Notes under the pieces: model-generated | Database searches by the model: none | The model's input: the letters and a program-made list of their open reading frames with translations, nothing else | Told to the model about the DNA's origin: nothing | Assembly (NCBI GenBank): GCA_963725085.1 | Contig: CAVRXM010000002.1 | Coordinates: forward strand, 59,737-123,736 | DNA: 64,000 nucleotides | Reading direction: 5' to 3' | DNA from: VRUE01 sp963725085 | Lineage (GTDB): Bacteria > Actinomycetota > Thermoleophilia > Solirubrobacterales > 70-9 | Position numbers and translations under genes: made by a program | Shown: in pieces, positions 17,274-25,293 of the stretch | Layout of the letters: every line of letters starts with the position of its first letter | Position numbering within the stretch: the stretch's first letter is position 1

Positions 17274-17774
17274 TCACCCGCGAGCGGGGCGCAGCCTGAG
17301 GCCGAGCGCCGAGACGGCGGCGTCGTCTTCGATCAGGCGGCTGTAGGCACAGACGACGACGTTGCGGATCCGCGGGGAGGTTCGGAACTGGATCGGGATG
17401 CCGAAGGCCCCGAAGTAGCCCTCGTTCAAGCCCTGCGCGATCCGAGCGATGCCGAGGTTGACCTCGTTCTGAAGCTCTTCGGCGAAGGAACGGGGGCAGT
17501 TGGGCAGCACATTCCCGTTCTGCGCGAAGGCGTCGAGCTGGTAGGAGATGTAGTCACCGCTGCCCGGGTAGCCGGCTTCGAAAGGGGCGTTCGACCCGCT
17601 GACGACGACCCTCACGATCCTGCCGGCGCGAGGCTTGCCGGCGAGCTTGATCGCCAGGCTGCTGTTCGGATAGGACGGCGCGGGGAGGAAGACGCTGTCC
17701 TTGCCCTGCGCGGTCGCGGCCAGCGACAGCAGGAAGACGAGGCCGCCGAGTGCGGCGGCGGCGAACCGTCGCAT
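17274..17774 (-). CDS. exported hypothetical protein
   Basis: About 166 residues from ATG 17774, opening with a signal peptide (MRRFAAAALGGLVFLLSLAATAQG). An upstream in-frame ATG (17894) would add a hydrophilic leader and is disfavoured. The mature domain has two Cys (NCPRSF and VVCAY) that could pair and a beta-rich pattern (GRIVRVVVSGSNAPFEAGYPGSGDYISYQLDAF). No family recognised. It is divergent from the TetR gene. Confidence 0.65.
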   Translation of the reverse strand: MRRFAAAALGGLVFLLSLAATAQGKDSVFLPAPSYPNSSLAIKLAGKPRAGRIVRVVVSGSNAPFEAGYPGSGDYISYQLDAFAQNGNVLPNCPRSFAEELQNEVNLGIARIAQGLNEGYFGAFGIPIQFRTSPRIRNVVVCAYSRLIEDDAAVSALGLRLRPARG

Positions 17775-17926
17775 CCTGGCGGCTCGGTGGCGAGGCTCCG
17801 GGTCAGCCCCGTCGTTCCAGGTATCCGCCCGGCGGACGCTCCCGTGGGCGTCGGTGAGCGCAATGATTGCCATCGGTGCAGCCGGTGATCTCATCTTCTT
17901 CCTGTCTCCAGTGGTAGTAGAACCAA

Positions 17927-17944
17927 ATTCTAAATTACTAGAAT
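17927..17944. promoter_or_regulatory. inverted repeat before TetR gene
   Basis: ATTCTA-N6-TAGAAT is a perfect 6-bp inverted repeat in an AT-rich island of otherwise GC-rich DNA, 16 bases before the TetR start. Likely TetR operator and promoter region (inference). Confidence 0.55.
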
Positions 17945-17959
17945 GCTACTCTAACAGAT

Positions 17960-18592
17960 ATGGCAGGGAAAACAGCGACGCCAATCGGCCAGGCGCGACG
18001 GGCGGCGATCATCGAGGCCGCTCTGCGCCAATTCCTCGCCCAGGGGCTGACGGCGACGACGTTGAAGGAGATCCAGCGCGAGTCAGGGTCTTCGACAGGC
18101 AGCCTCTACCACCAGTTCAAGAGCAAGGAGGCACTCGCGGGTGCCGTCTACGCAGACTGCTCCGTGCGCCACCAGCGTGCGTTCCTCGATGAGCTCGGCC
18201 GCCACGACGACCCGGAGGCGGCCGTCAAGGGAATCGTCCGCATGCACATCGCCTGGTGCGTCGAGAACCCGGGAATGGCCCGCTTCTTGGCAACGATCAG
18301 CGAGCCTGCGGTGCTAGAGGCGGCTGAAGCCGAGCTCAAGGCGGGCAACGAGCGCTTCGCCGCCGCCGTTCGCGCCTGGTGGCGGCCGCACGCGCACTAC
18401 GGGGTGTTACGGCCTTTGACCGCCGCGCAGAGCCTGGCGCTGTGGCTCGGCCCGGCGCAGGAGTGGATACGGGCTTGGCTCCTCGGGGCCTTCGAGGAGC
18501 CACCCTCCGAGGCCGAGATTGAGATGCTCGCGGACGCCGCCTGGCTTTGCCTGCGCAAGCAGGGCGACACTTCGCCCTCACCTGCCTCTTGA
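17960..18592 (+). CDS. TetR/AcrR-family transcriptional regulator
   Basis: A 210-residue repressor. The N-terminal helix-turn-helix is visible as RRAAIIEAALRQFLAQG...TLKEIQRESGSSTGSLYHQFKSKEALAGAVY. The C-terminal ligand domain is helical, with AWWRPHAHYGVLRPLTAAQSLALWLGPAQEWIRAWL. It is divergent from the exported protein gene at 17274-17774 and likely controls that gene and itself through the repeat at 17927-17944. Confidence 0.88.
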   Translation: MAGKTATPIGQARRAAIIEAALRQFLAQGLTATTLKEIQRESGSSTGSLYHQFKSKEALAGAVYADCSVRHQRAFLDELGRHDDPEAAVKGIVRMHIAWCVENPGMARFLATISEPAVLEAAEAELKAGNERFAAAVRAWWRPHAHYGVLRPLTAAQSLALWLGPAQEWIRAWLLGAFEEPPSEAEIEMLADAAWLCLRKQGDTSPSPAS

Positions 18593-18651
18593 CCAGCAGC
18601 GGCGCGGTGAGAGACTGGACTCCAGATATCCCCTAGGTCTGGAGGATTGCC

Positions 18652-18960
18652 GTGAAGTACTTCGTTAGCGCGACACCCGGTCCGATGCCTCCAACTCCAG
18701 AGCAGTTCGACACTGCCCTTGACTGGATCCAGGGCAAAGTTGACGACGGCACGTTCGACTGCGTCTTTGGGTTCTTGGAGGGCGGCGGCTTCAGCGTCGC
18801 AAACGTCAATTCCCATAGCGAGGTCCTGGATCTGATGGCGGACTACCCGTTGTTTGGTCTCGCCACCTGGGAGGTCCGGCCGTTGCTCGAGTTCCGGGAG
18901 GGGACCGAAACGATTCGGGCGAAACTGGCCGAGGCGCAGGCAGCGATGAGCGGCGGCTAA
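18652..18960 (+). CDS. muconolactone isomerase-like dimeric alpha/beta-barrel protein
   Basis: A 102-residue protein with a GTG start after a GGAGG site. The pattern KYFVSATPGPMPPTPEQF...WIQGKVDDGTFDCVFGFLEGGGFSVANVNS...DLMADYPLFGLATWEVRPL matches the ferredoxin-like dimeric barrel of the muconolactone isomerase/YCII-like group. Specific activity unknown. It lies between the TetR gene and the SRPBCC gene. Confidence 0.7.
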   Translation: MKYFVSATPGPMPPTPEQFDTALDWIQGKVDDGTFDCVFGFLEGGGFSVANVNSHSEVLDLMADYPLFGLATWEVRPLLEFREGTETIRAKLAEAQAAMSGG

Positions 18961-18970
18961 GGCGCGGTAG

Positions 18971-19411
18971 TCAGCCGGCGAGGGCGTGCCCGAGCTCGTC
19001 GAGGCACGCCCTCCACCCTCTGTCCTGACTGTCGCGGCGGTCGTCGGTCGAGATGCCGCTGTTGATCATCAATACCCTGGTCGACCCCCCGGCCTCGGAG
19101 AATGAGAGCTCGATCAGCTGCTCGTTGGAGGCGTCGTCGTCGAAGGTCCAGGTCATCACCAGCCGGTGCGGCCGGTCGATCAGGGTGTATTCGCCCTCCG
19201 CGCCTGCCTCCGTCCCGTCGAGCCTCCGCATCACCACCCTGACCTTCCCGCCCTCGCGGAGGTCGACCTCGGCCCGGGCGGTGTCCCAGTCGGCGCCGGG
19301 GCGGAACCAGCGTCGCATCACCTCGGGGCTCGTCCAGGCGTCGAAGACGTCCTCCGCCGGAGCTCCGAACGTTCGCTCGATACGCACAACGTGGCCGGAC
19401 TCCTCGGTCAT
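18971..19411 (-). CDS. SRPBCC/AHSA1-family protein
   Basis: A 146-residue START-like (AHSA1) protein. The RTFGAPAEDVFDAWTSPEVMRRWFRPG opening is the family hallmark, followed by strands with TEAGAEGEYTLIDRPHRLVMTW. The ATG at 19411 overlaps the ArsR stop by 4 bases (ATGA), so the two form an operon. ArsR plus AHSA1 pairs are a common actinobacterial arrangement. The role is usually binding a hydrophobic ligand. Confidence 0.88.
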   Translation of the reverse strand: MTEESGHVVRIERTFGAPAEDVFDAWTSPEVMRRWFRPGADWDTARAEVDLREGGKVRVVMRRLDGTEAGAEGEYTLIDRPHRLVMTWTFDDDASNEQLIELSFSEAGGSTRVLMINSGISTDDRRDSQDRGWRACLDELGHALAG

Positions 19412-19725
19412 TGCCGCTCCTTCCGTTCCTCCAGGTACTCGCCGACGACATCGAACAGGCGCTCCCAGCGCTCTCGCTGGCTTTCTATCCAATCGGAGGC
19501 CTCGGCGAGCGCGTCCGGCCGCAGTGCGAGGCGGTGGGTCCTGCCGTCGATCACCCGGCTGACGACGCCCGCCTCCTCCAGCATCTTGAGGTGCCGGGAG
19601 ATGGTCGGCTTGGAGACGCCGAAATCCCGCGAGACCTCACCAACGGTCGTCGCACCGTCGCTGAGCCGTTCGACGATGTCCCGTCGGAGCGGGTGGGCGA
19701 GGGCCTTGAACGTATCGTTAGCCAT
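19408..19725 (-). CDS. ArsR-family transcriptional regulator
   Basis: A 105-residue winged-helix repressor. FKALAHPLRRDIVERLSDGATTVGEV leads into the recognition helix VSKPTISRHLKMLEEAGVV, and RVIDGRTHRLALRP is the wing. No Cys metal-site pair is seen, so it is not a classical metal sensor. ATG 19725 is chosen because a TATATAG element lies just upstream, implying a nearly leaderless transcript, and an operator palindrome overlaps the start. It forms an operon with the SRPBCC gene and is divergent from the DUF899 gene. Confidence 0.88.
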   Translation of the reverse strand: MANDTFKALAHPLRRDIVERLSDGATTVGEVSRDFGVSKPTISRHLKMLEEAGVVSRVIDGRTHRLALRPDALAEASDWIESQRERWERLFDVVGEYLEERKERQ

Positions 19726-19734
19726 TCTGCTAAC
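19717..19734. promoter_or_regulatory. ArsR operator
   Basis: GTTAGC-N6-GCTAAC is a perfect 18-bp inverted repeat covering the ArsR start codon and abutting TATATAG on the minus strand. Binding here would repress the ArsR-SRPBCC operon directly and could also affect the divergent DUF899 gene. Confidence 0.7.
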
Positions 19735-19775
19735 TATATAGGCATGCACTGCGGACCCAGAGAGGAGACACACCG

Positions 19776-20510
19776 ATGACCGAGCACAGGATTGGCACCG
19801 AGGAGGAGTGGAAGGCGGAGCGCGCCGAGCTGCTGAAGGAGGAGAAAGAGCTCACCCGCCGCAACGACGAGCTCACGAGGAAGAGGCGCGAGTTGCCCTG
19901 GGTGCCGGTCGAGGCCGACTACCGGTTCGAGACCGAGGGCGGCACGAAGTCCCTCGCCGACCTCTTCGACGGCCGCTCGCAGCTGCTCGTCTACCACTTC
20001 ATGTTCGGTCCGCCCTACGAGGCGGGCTGCCCGGTCTGCTCCTCGATCGCCGACACGCTCGATCCCCAGGTCCCTCACCTGAAGGCCAGGGACGCCACTC
20101 TGCTGCTCGCCTCCCGCGCGCCGCTCGAGAAGCTCCTCGCCTTCAGGGAGAGGATGGGCTGGGGCATCGAGTGGGTCTCAAGCGGCGGCAGCGACTTCAA
20201 CCGCGACCTTGGCTTTCTCAACACGGAGGAGGAGCTGAAGCCGTTTCTGGAGGGCGAGATCCCGATAACGGTCGTGGAGAACGCGCGCTCGTGCGGGACC
20301 GACGCTCTCGGCTACGTCAGCGAGGGGCCGGGCCTCAGCGTCTACGCGCTTTCGGACGGGACCGTCTACCGGACCTACGTGTCCACCTCCCGCGGTCTCG
20401 AACCCGCGATGGCCTACTACGGACTGCTCGACCGGACCCCGAAGGGGCGCGATGAGAGCCCCACCGAGCCGTTGTGGATCCGGCGCCACGATGAGTACCT
20501 GGACGTCTGA
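19776..20510 (+). CDS. DUF899 thioredoxin-like protein
   Basis: A 244-residue protein of the DUF899 family (thioredoxin-like fold). It opens with a long charged helix (EEEWKAERAELLKEEKELTRRNDELTR). The core is LFDGRSQLLVYHFMFGP..EAGCPVCSSIAD, with the family's CPVC redox-like motif, followed by VSSGGSDFNRDLGF. GAGGAG precedes the ATG. It is divergent from ArsR and so probably under its control. The reaction is unknown. Confidence 0.85.
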   Translation: MTEHRIGTEEEWKAERAELLKEEKELTRRNDELTRKRRELPWVPVEADYRFETEGGTKSLADLFDGRSQLLVYHFMFGPPYEAGCPVCSSIADTLDPQVPHLKARDATLLLASRAPLEKLLAFRERMGWGIEWVSSGGSDFNRDLGFLNTEEELKPFLEGEIPITVVENARSCGTDALGYVSEGPGLSVYALSDGTVYRTYVSTSRGLEPAMAYYGLLDRTPKGRDESPTEPLWIRRHDEYLDV

Positions 20511-20525
20511 GCCCAGGAGTGTCGG

Positions 20526-21455
20526 ATGAGCGGCCTGGGCGAAACGACGATGGGCCCGGCCGCCGCCCACCGCGCCCCGCCGTTGCCGGGCCTGATTCAA
20601 CTCGGGCTGATCGGCACCCTTCTCGCCCTGGCGGCGCTGGGGTGGGCGGTGACCGGCGAACAGATGTCGGGGATGGACGCCGGGCCCGGGACGGATCCGG
20701 GGACGCTCGGCTTCTTCCTCGGCGTCTGGGTGGTGATGATGGCGGCGATGATGTTCCCCTCAATCATGCCGATGGTCGTGATGTACGCGCGCATCCAGGA
20801 GGGGCGGCGGGGGCAGGGCGAGGCGGCCGCGGCGGGTGCGACAGCGATCTTCGTCGCTGGCTATCTGGTCGCCTGGACGGCGGCCGGGCTCCTCGGCTAC
20901 GCGGGCCTCGAGCTCGGCAGGGCGGCGACTGGCGATCTCTTCTCATGGGACGCCGCCGGCCCCTACCTGGCCGGCGACGTACTCGTCGGCGCGGCGGCTT
21001 ACCAGCTGACCCGGCCGAAGGACCTCTGCCTGCGCTACTGCCGCGACCCCTTCATGTTCGTGACGGCGCACTGGCGACCGGGCCCCGCCGGCGCCCTGGG
21101 GATGGGCGCCATCCACGGCTGTTGGTGCGTCGGATGCTGCTGGGCGCTGATGGCGTCGCTCTTCGCACTCGGGATGATGAGCCTCGGCTGGATGGCCCTT
21201 ATCGCCGCCCTGATCGCGGTCGAGAGGCTTCTGCCCTGGAGAGAGGTCGCGAACCGGGGAATTGCGCTGCTTCTGGTCGCGATCGGGATCTTGCTCGCCT
21301 TCGCGCCGGGCGCGTTGCCGGGGTTGACCGTGCCCGGGTCGCCTGCGGCGATGTCGGGGATGGAAGCGACATCGGGGATGCAGGACGGAGCGATGGGTGG
21401 GCAGAGCTCGATCGGCACCGACTCGATGGACAGCGGCTCCAGCGCAATGCCCTGA
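20526..21455 (+). CDS. DUF2182 multi-pass membrane protein (paralogue)
   Basis: A 309-residue paralogue of the protein at 16308-17231, with the same WVVMMAAMMFPSIMPMVVMY, HGCWCVGCCWALMASLF and LPGLTVPGSPAAM segments and a Met/Gly/Ser-rich tail. It lies 15 bases after the DUF899 gene and is probably co-transcribed with it. About seven membrane helices. A metal-related role is inferred only from the Cys and Met content and from its DUF1326 association. Confidence 0.88.
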   Translation: MSGLGETTMGPAAAHRAPPLPGLIQLGLIGTLLALAALGWAVTGEQMSGMDAGPGTDPGTLGFFLGVWVVMMAAMMFPSIMPMVVMYARIQEGRRGQGEAAAAGATAIFVAGYLVAWTAAGLLGYAGLELGRAATGDLFSWDAAGPYLAGDVLVGAAAYQLTRPKDLCLRYCRDPFMFVTAHWRPGPAGALGMGAIHGCWCVGCCWALMASLFALGMMSLGWMALIAALIAVERLLPWREVANRGIALLLVAIGILLAFAPGALPGLTVPGSPAAMSGMEATSGMQDGAMGGQSSIGTDSMDSGSSAMP

Positions 21456-21525
21456 GTCGGACCTCGTCTCGGTCTGGCCACGGCGATCCCCCGATCCTTT
21501 TCAACCAGCACCTGTCGATTTCACG

Positions 21526-21549
21526 GTTTTCCGTTCGTCGTATGGGTAA
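21526..21549 (+). promoter_or_regulatory. SigF/SigB-like promoter candidate
   Basis: GTTTT (21526-21530) and GGGTAA (21544-21549) are separated by 13 bases, close to the general-stress sigma consensus GTTT-N14-16-GGGTAT. It lies 47 bases before the reductase-like gene at 21597. Confidence 0.35.
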
Positions 21550-21596
21550 ACGGCTAGGAACCGACCTGAGCCGAGCGCAACGTGAAGGAGGACATC

Positions 21597-22166
21597 ATGG
21601 GAAGGATCGTCGTAACGGAGTTCGTCTCGCTTGACGGAGTGATCGAGGCTCCCGGCGGAGGCGAGGACTACGAGCACCAAGGCTGGACCTTCGAGATCGA
21701 GCGCGGCGAGGAGGGCGATAAGTTCAAGCTCGACGAGACACTCGAGGCCGAGGCTCAACTCCTGGGTCGCGTCACCTACGAAGGCTTTGCCGCCGCCTGG
21801 CCGAAAATGACCGACGAGGTCGGCTTCGCCGAAAAGTTGAACTCGATGCCCAAGTACGTCTTTTCCTCGACCCTCGAGAAGGCCGAGTGGAACAACTCGA
21901 CCATCCTCTCCGGCGACCTCGCGGAGGAGGTTGGGAAGCTGAAGCAGCGGGTGGATGGCGTCATCCTCGTGGCCGGCAGCGCTCAGCTCGTCCAGGGGCT
22001 CGTCGAGCACGACCTCGTCGATGAGATACGCCTGATGGTCTTCCCGGTCCTGCTCGGCAGCGGCAAGCGTCTCTTCGCCGAGCACCCGGACAAGAAGCCT
22101 CTGCGCCTGGTCGACTCGAAGACCGTCGGGGCGGGGGTCGCTGTGCTCACCTACGAGCCCGCCTAA
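21597..22166 (+). CDS. dihydrofolate reductase-family (RibD C-terminal-like) protein
   Basis: A 189-residue protein. GRIVVTEFVSLDGVIEAPGG is the family opening. LLGRVTYEGFAAAWP, KYVFSSTLEKAEWNNSTIL and GVILVAGSAQLVQGLVEHDLVDEIRLMVFPVLLGSGKRLF are the conserved NADPH-binding and core segments. AAGGAGG precedes the ATG. These stand-alone proteins are predicted NADPH-dependent reductases whose natural substrate is usually unknown. Confidence 0.88.
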   Translation: MGRIVVTEFVSLDGVIEAPGGGEDYEHQGWTFEIERGEEGDKFKLDETLEAEAQLLGRVTYEGFAAAWPKMTDEVGFAEKLNSMPKYVFSSTLEKAEWNNSTILSGDLAEEVGKLKQRVDGVILVAGSAQLVQGLVEHDLVDEIRLMVFPVLLGSGKRLFAEHPDKKPLRLVDSKTVGAGVAVLTYEPA

Positions 22167-22194
22167 CCTACGGGGTGGGCGGCTCAGGCGATCA

Positions 22195-23556
22195 GTGTCA
22201 CCACGCAACGCACGACGAAATCAATCCCACGAGCGGGGCGCACCGCACCGGCTTGCAGCGCTCGTCGCTCTCGCGAGTGGGGCAGCCATCGCAGTCCTCA
22301 CCATCGACATCGTCGTGACCCAGTTTCCGCGGGGGCTGATCATCCTCGGCGGCATAGCGGTTGCGTTGGCGGCGGCGTGGTACGGCTTGACCCGCACCGG
22401 AGGCGCAAGGCTTCTGGGGTCGGGAATCGCGTTCCTGGCCGTGGCGGCGATCGTGGCTGTACTGATCGCCGACGGCGATCACATCGGGCAGGCTCTCGTG
22501 ATCGTCGCGGGCATCGGGCTGATGCTCCTTGCGACGCGAGCGGCCTTCAGGGTCCACGTCCCGCTCCACGGGGCGCCTGATCCCCGTCATCCGGTGCTCT
22601 TCTACAACCCCAAGTCGGGCGGCGGAAAGGCCGAGAAGTTCCACCTGGCCGAGGAGGCGCGCGCCCGTGGCATCGAGCCGATCGAGCTGGAGCGCGGCTC
22701 CGACCTCGAGCAGCTCGTCCGCGACGCGGTCGCCGATGGAGCCGACGCGCTGGCGATGGCCGGCGGCGATGGCTCGCAGGCCGTCGTTGCCATGGTCGCC
22801 GCCGAGAAGGACCTGCCCTACGCCTGTATCCCGGCCGGGACCCGAAACCACTTCGCGCTCGACCTCGGCGTCGATCGCGACGACGTCATCGGCGCCCTCG
22901 ACGCCTTCCTCAGCGGTCGCGAAAGGCGGGTCGACCTGGCCGAGGTCAACGGGCGCGTATTCGTCAACAACGTCTCGATCGGCCTCTATGCCGAGGCGGT
23001 CCAGCGCGAGGGCTATCGGGAGGCGAAGCTGCGGACCATCCTCGACACCCTGCCGGAGGCGCTGGGGCCCGAGGGCGGTGGCCTGGACCTGCGCTGGACC
23101 GGGCCCAGGGGGCATGAGCACTCCTCAGGCGCCGCGATCCTCGTCTCCAACAACCGCTACCGGCTCGGGCGTGCGGTCGGATCGGGCACCCGACCGCGGA
23201 TCGACGACGAGCTGCTGGGGGTCACCGTTGCTTCCTCGCCTGCCGGAGGCAGACGGTTGATCCAGCGTCCCTGGCGCGAGTGGTCCGCGCCCGCTTTCGA
23301 GGTCGACGCAGACGGACCGATCGCCGCCGGCATCGACGGCGAGGCCGTGACTCTGGAGGCGCCGCTGCGGTTCAGGATCCTGCCGGCGGCGCTGCGGGTG
23401 AGGATCGCCGCCGAACACCCCGGAGCCTCTCCGTCTGCGGCGATGCCCGAGGGGGCCGGGAAACTGTCGTCGCATTGGCCCGGATCGCTTTCGGGGGCCG
23501 CACCCCCGGCGTCTGAGGCCGCGGCTCATATCATCGCCCGATGCCCGAGTGGCTGA
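22195..23556 (+). CDS. lipid kinase with diacylglycerol-kinase catalytic domain
   Basis: A 453-residue protein with a GTG start. Two or three hydrophobic segments occupy about residues 20-120. The DAGK-like catalytic domain follows, with PVLFYNPKSGGGKAEKFHLA, the nucleotide loop AMAGGDGSQAVVAMVA and PAGTRNHFALDLG. It likely phosphorylates a membrane lipid. Its last 16 bases overlap the PAP2 gene, pairing a lipid kinase with a lipid phosphatase; other actinobacteria carry the two as a fusion. Confidence 0.88.
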   Translation: MSPRNARRNQSHERGAPHRLAALVALASGAAIAVLTIDIVVTQFPRGLIILGGIAVALAAAWYGLTRTGGARLLGSGIAFLAVAAIVAVLIADGDHIGQALVIVAGIGLMLLATRAAFRVHVPLHGAPDPRHPVLFYNPKSGGGKAEKFHLAEEARARGIEPIELERGSDLEQLVRDAVADGADALAMAGGDGSQAVVAMVAAEKDLPYACIPAGTRNHFALDLGVDRDDVIGALDAFLSGRERRVDLAEVNGRVFVNNVSIGLYAEAVQREGYREAKLRTILDTLPEALGPEGGGLDLRWTGPRGHEHSSGAAILVSNNRYRLGRAVGSGTRPRIDDELLGVTVASSPAGGRRLIQRPWREWSAPAFEVDADGPIAAGIDGEAVTLEAPLRFRILPAALRVRIAAEHPGASPSAAMPEGAGKLSSHWPGSLSGAAPPASEAAAHIIARCPSG

Positions 23557-24080
23557 GCGAGGCGAAGGCGATCGACAGCGCCGTCTACGCGGCAATCGCT
23601 GCCAGTGAGACCCCGACGCTGGACCTCGCCATGCGCGGCCTATCCCGCGCCGCCGACCGTTCCAAGCTCTGGTTCGCCGCCGCGGCCGGGTTGGCCCTTC
23701 TCGGCGGCACCGGCGGGCGGCTTGCGGCTCGGAGGGGCCTGATCTCGCTCGGCGTCGCCTCCGGTTTCGCCAATCTCGTCGCCAAGCCGCTGACCAGCCG
23801 GCGGCGCCCCGAGCGGAGGGAGGCCGAGGAGCTCGCGAGCCGCCACGTCCAGATGCCCCGCTCGAGCTCCTTCCCCTCCGGTCACGCCGCATCCGCCTTC
23901 GCCTTCGCCACCGGCGCCGCCAACGCGCAGCCGATGCTCTCGGCGCCGCTGCGAGCCCTGGCGACGCTGGTCGGGTACTCCAGGGTCCACACCGGTGTCC
24001 ACTATCCGGCAGACGTGCTCGCGGGCGCGTTCATCGGGGTCAGCGCGGCCGAGCTGACCGGCCGCCTGCTGGACGGCTGA
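23541..24080 (+). CDS. PAP2-family phosphatase
   Basis: A 179-residue membrane phosphatase. All three PAP2 motifs are present: KPLTSRRRPER, SFPSGHAASAF (catalytic His) and YSRVHTGVHYPADVLAG (nucleophile His and Asp). It is expected to dephosphorylate phosphatidate or prenyl pyrophosphate at the membrane. It overlaps the upstream lipid kinase gene by 16 bases, so expression is coupled. Confidence 0.9.
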   Translation: MPEWLSEAKAIDSAVYAAIAASETPTLDLAMRGLSRAADRSKLWFAAAAGLALLGGTGGRLAARRGLISLGVASGFANLVAKPLTSRRRPERREAEELASRHVQMPRSSSFPSGHAASAFAFATGAANAQPMLSAPLRALATLVGYSRVHTGVHYPADVLAGAFIGVSAAELTGRLLDG

Positions 24081-24113
24081 GCGCGCGGTCATCCCCTGGG
24101 GTAGCTTGGTCCG

Positions 24114-24461
24114 ATGGCGGCACCGCTGATCGAGTTTCCCGCCGACGATCCCCAGCGCGCCCTGCGCTTCTGGAGCCGCCTGCTCGGTGTTGAGCCGGCG
24201 CCGCGGGGAGCCGGCGCCGGCGAGGGCTGGGAGGCCGGTGAGGACGGCTGGCGGCTCGGCGTGCACGAGCGCGGGGTGGGCCCCGGAGACACCGGGGCCC
24301 TTCCCTACTTCACGATCGACGACATGGCCACAGCGCTCGAGCTCGTCGAGGAGCTGGGGGGCTCGATCGTCCACCCGGGCGAGCGCTGGGCCATCTGCCG
24401 GGACTCCGAGGGAAGCCCGTTCGCGCTGGCCGCGGCACCGCGCCCGGGCGCTACTGGTTGA
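24114..24461 (+). CDS. VOC-family (glyoxalase-like) protein
   Basis: A 115-residue single vicinal-oxygen-chelate module: LIEFPADDPQRALRFWSRLLGVEP, then PYFTIDDMATALELVEELGGSIVHPGERWAICRDSEGSPFAL. The metal ligands are not complete, so it may bind a ligand rather than catalyse. Convergent with the NAD(P)-binding gene; the 3' ends overlap by 11 bases. Confidence 0.75.
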   Translation: MAAPLIEFPADDPQRALRFWSRLLGVEPAPRGAGAGEGWEAGEDGWRLGVHERGVGPGDTGALPYFTIDDMATALELVEELGGSIVHPGERWAICRDSEGSPFALAAAPRPGATG

Positions 24462-25206
24462 GCCATTCCTCGTAAGTCGGGCCGGCGAGCTTGGCGACCG
24501 GGCCCGGGAGGAGGGCACCGCGCGGGTAGAGGCCTTCGGGGTCGTCGGGCCACTCCCCGGCTTCAATCCGCAGGCCATTGCCGTTCTGGGCGGCGAACAG
24601 GCTTGCCACCTCGACCAGGTTCTCCTCGCGAGGCCCGGCGACTTCGGCGATCGGGTTCCCGAGTGGCGCCGAATCCGCTCCGTCGATGAGATCGGCCAGC
24701 GCCTCGGCGACGCTGCGGGCGGAGACGAGCTGCGTGCGCATCTTCGGCACGTAGCTGACATCGCCCTGGCGAGTCCACTCGATCAGCTCCGCGACGAACT
24801 CGTGGAACTGGGCGGCGCGCAGGATTCGGGCGGGAACCGGGCCCTCGAGGTGCGCTCGCTCCTGGATCACCTTGGCGGCGTTGTAGCCGGTGTCGAAATG
24901 ATCGGTGCCGATGATCGAGACGACGAGGATTTCATCGACGCCACGCTCGGCGCCGGCCTGCTGCAGGTTGCGGGCCGAGGTCGTGAAGAACTCGGCTGCC
25001 CCTTCGGGCGTCGGGCTCGTTGCGGCATCGACGATCAGGTCGACTCCCTCGAGCGCCGCTCCGAGGCCCTCGCCGGAGATCACGTCGACCCCGTCTCTGC
25101 GCGAGATCGGAACCACCTCGTGGCCGCGCTCACGCAGGATCTCGACGGCGTGGTGGCCGAGGCGGCCGGTCGCGCCGGCGACTGCAATCTTCTTCTCTGT
25201 TGCCAT
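24451..25206 (-). CDS. NAD(P)-binding NmrA-like oxidoreductase
   Basis: A 251-residue Rossmann protein of the atypical SDR/NmrA group. KKIAVAGATGRLGHHAVEIL is the GxxGxxG dinucleotide motif. ILVVSIIGTDHFDTGYNAAKVIQERAHLEGPVPARILRAAQFHEF holds the YxxxK-like and substrate segments. A Shine-Dalgarno site precedes ATG 25206. It is divergent from the ECF41-like sigma gene; NAD(P)-dependent epimerase/reductase genes are common targets of ECF41 factors, so regulation by that sigma is likely (inference). Confidence 0.85.
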   Translation of the reverse strand: MATEKKIAVAGATGRLGHHAVEILRERGHEVVPISRRDGVDVISGEGLGAALEGVDLIVDAATSPTPEGAAEFFTTSARNLQQAGAERGVDEILVVSIIGTDHFDTGYNAAKVIQERAHLEGPVPARILRAAQFHEFVAELIEWTRQGDVSYVPKMRTQLVSARSVAEALADLIDGADSAPLGNPIAEVAGPREENLVEVASLFAAQNGNGLRIEAGEWPDDPEGLYPRGALLPGPVAKLAGPTYEEWLNQ

Positions 25207-25293
25207 GGTTGCTCTCCTTTCAGTCCGGGTAGCCGGGTTCCTGGATCGGCCATTTTTTGCGTCTGAAGGTGAGACGGATCGGAGGGCAGGAAT

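Noticed and set aside
15772..17277. 501-codon minus-strand frame spanning DUF2182 and DUF1326
   Set aside because: Out of frame with DUF2182 and antisense to DUF1326; Gly/Arg-rich shadow.
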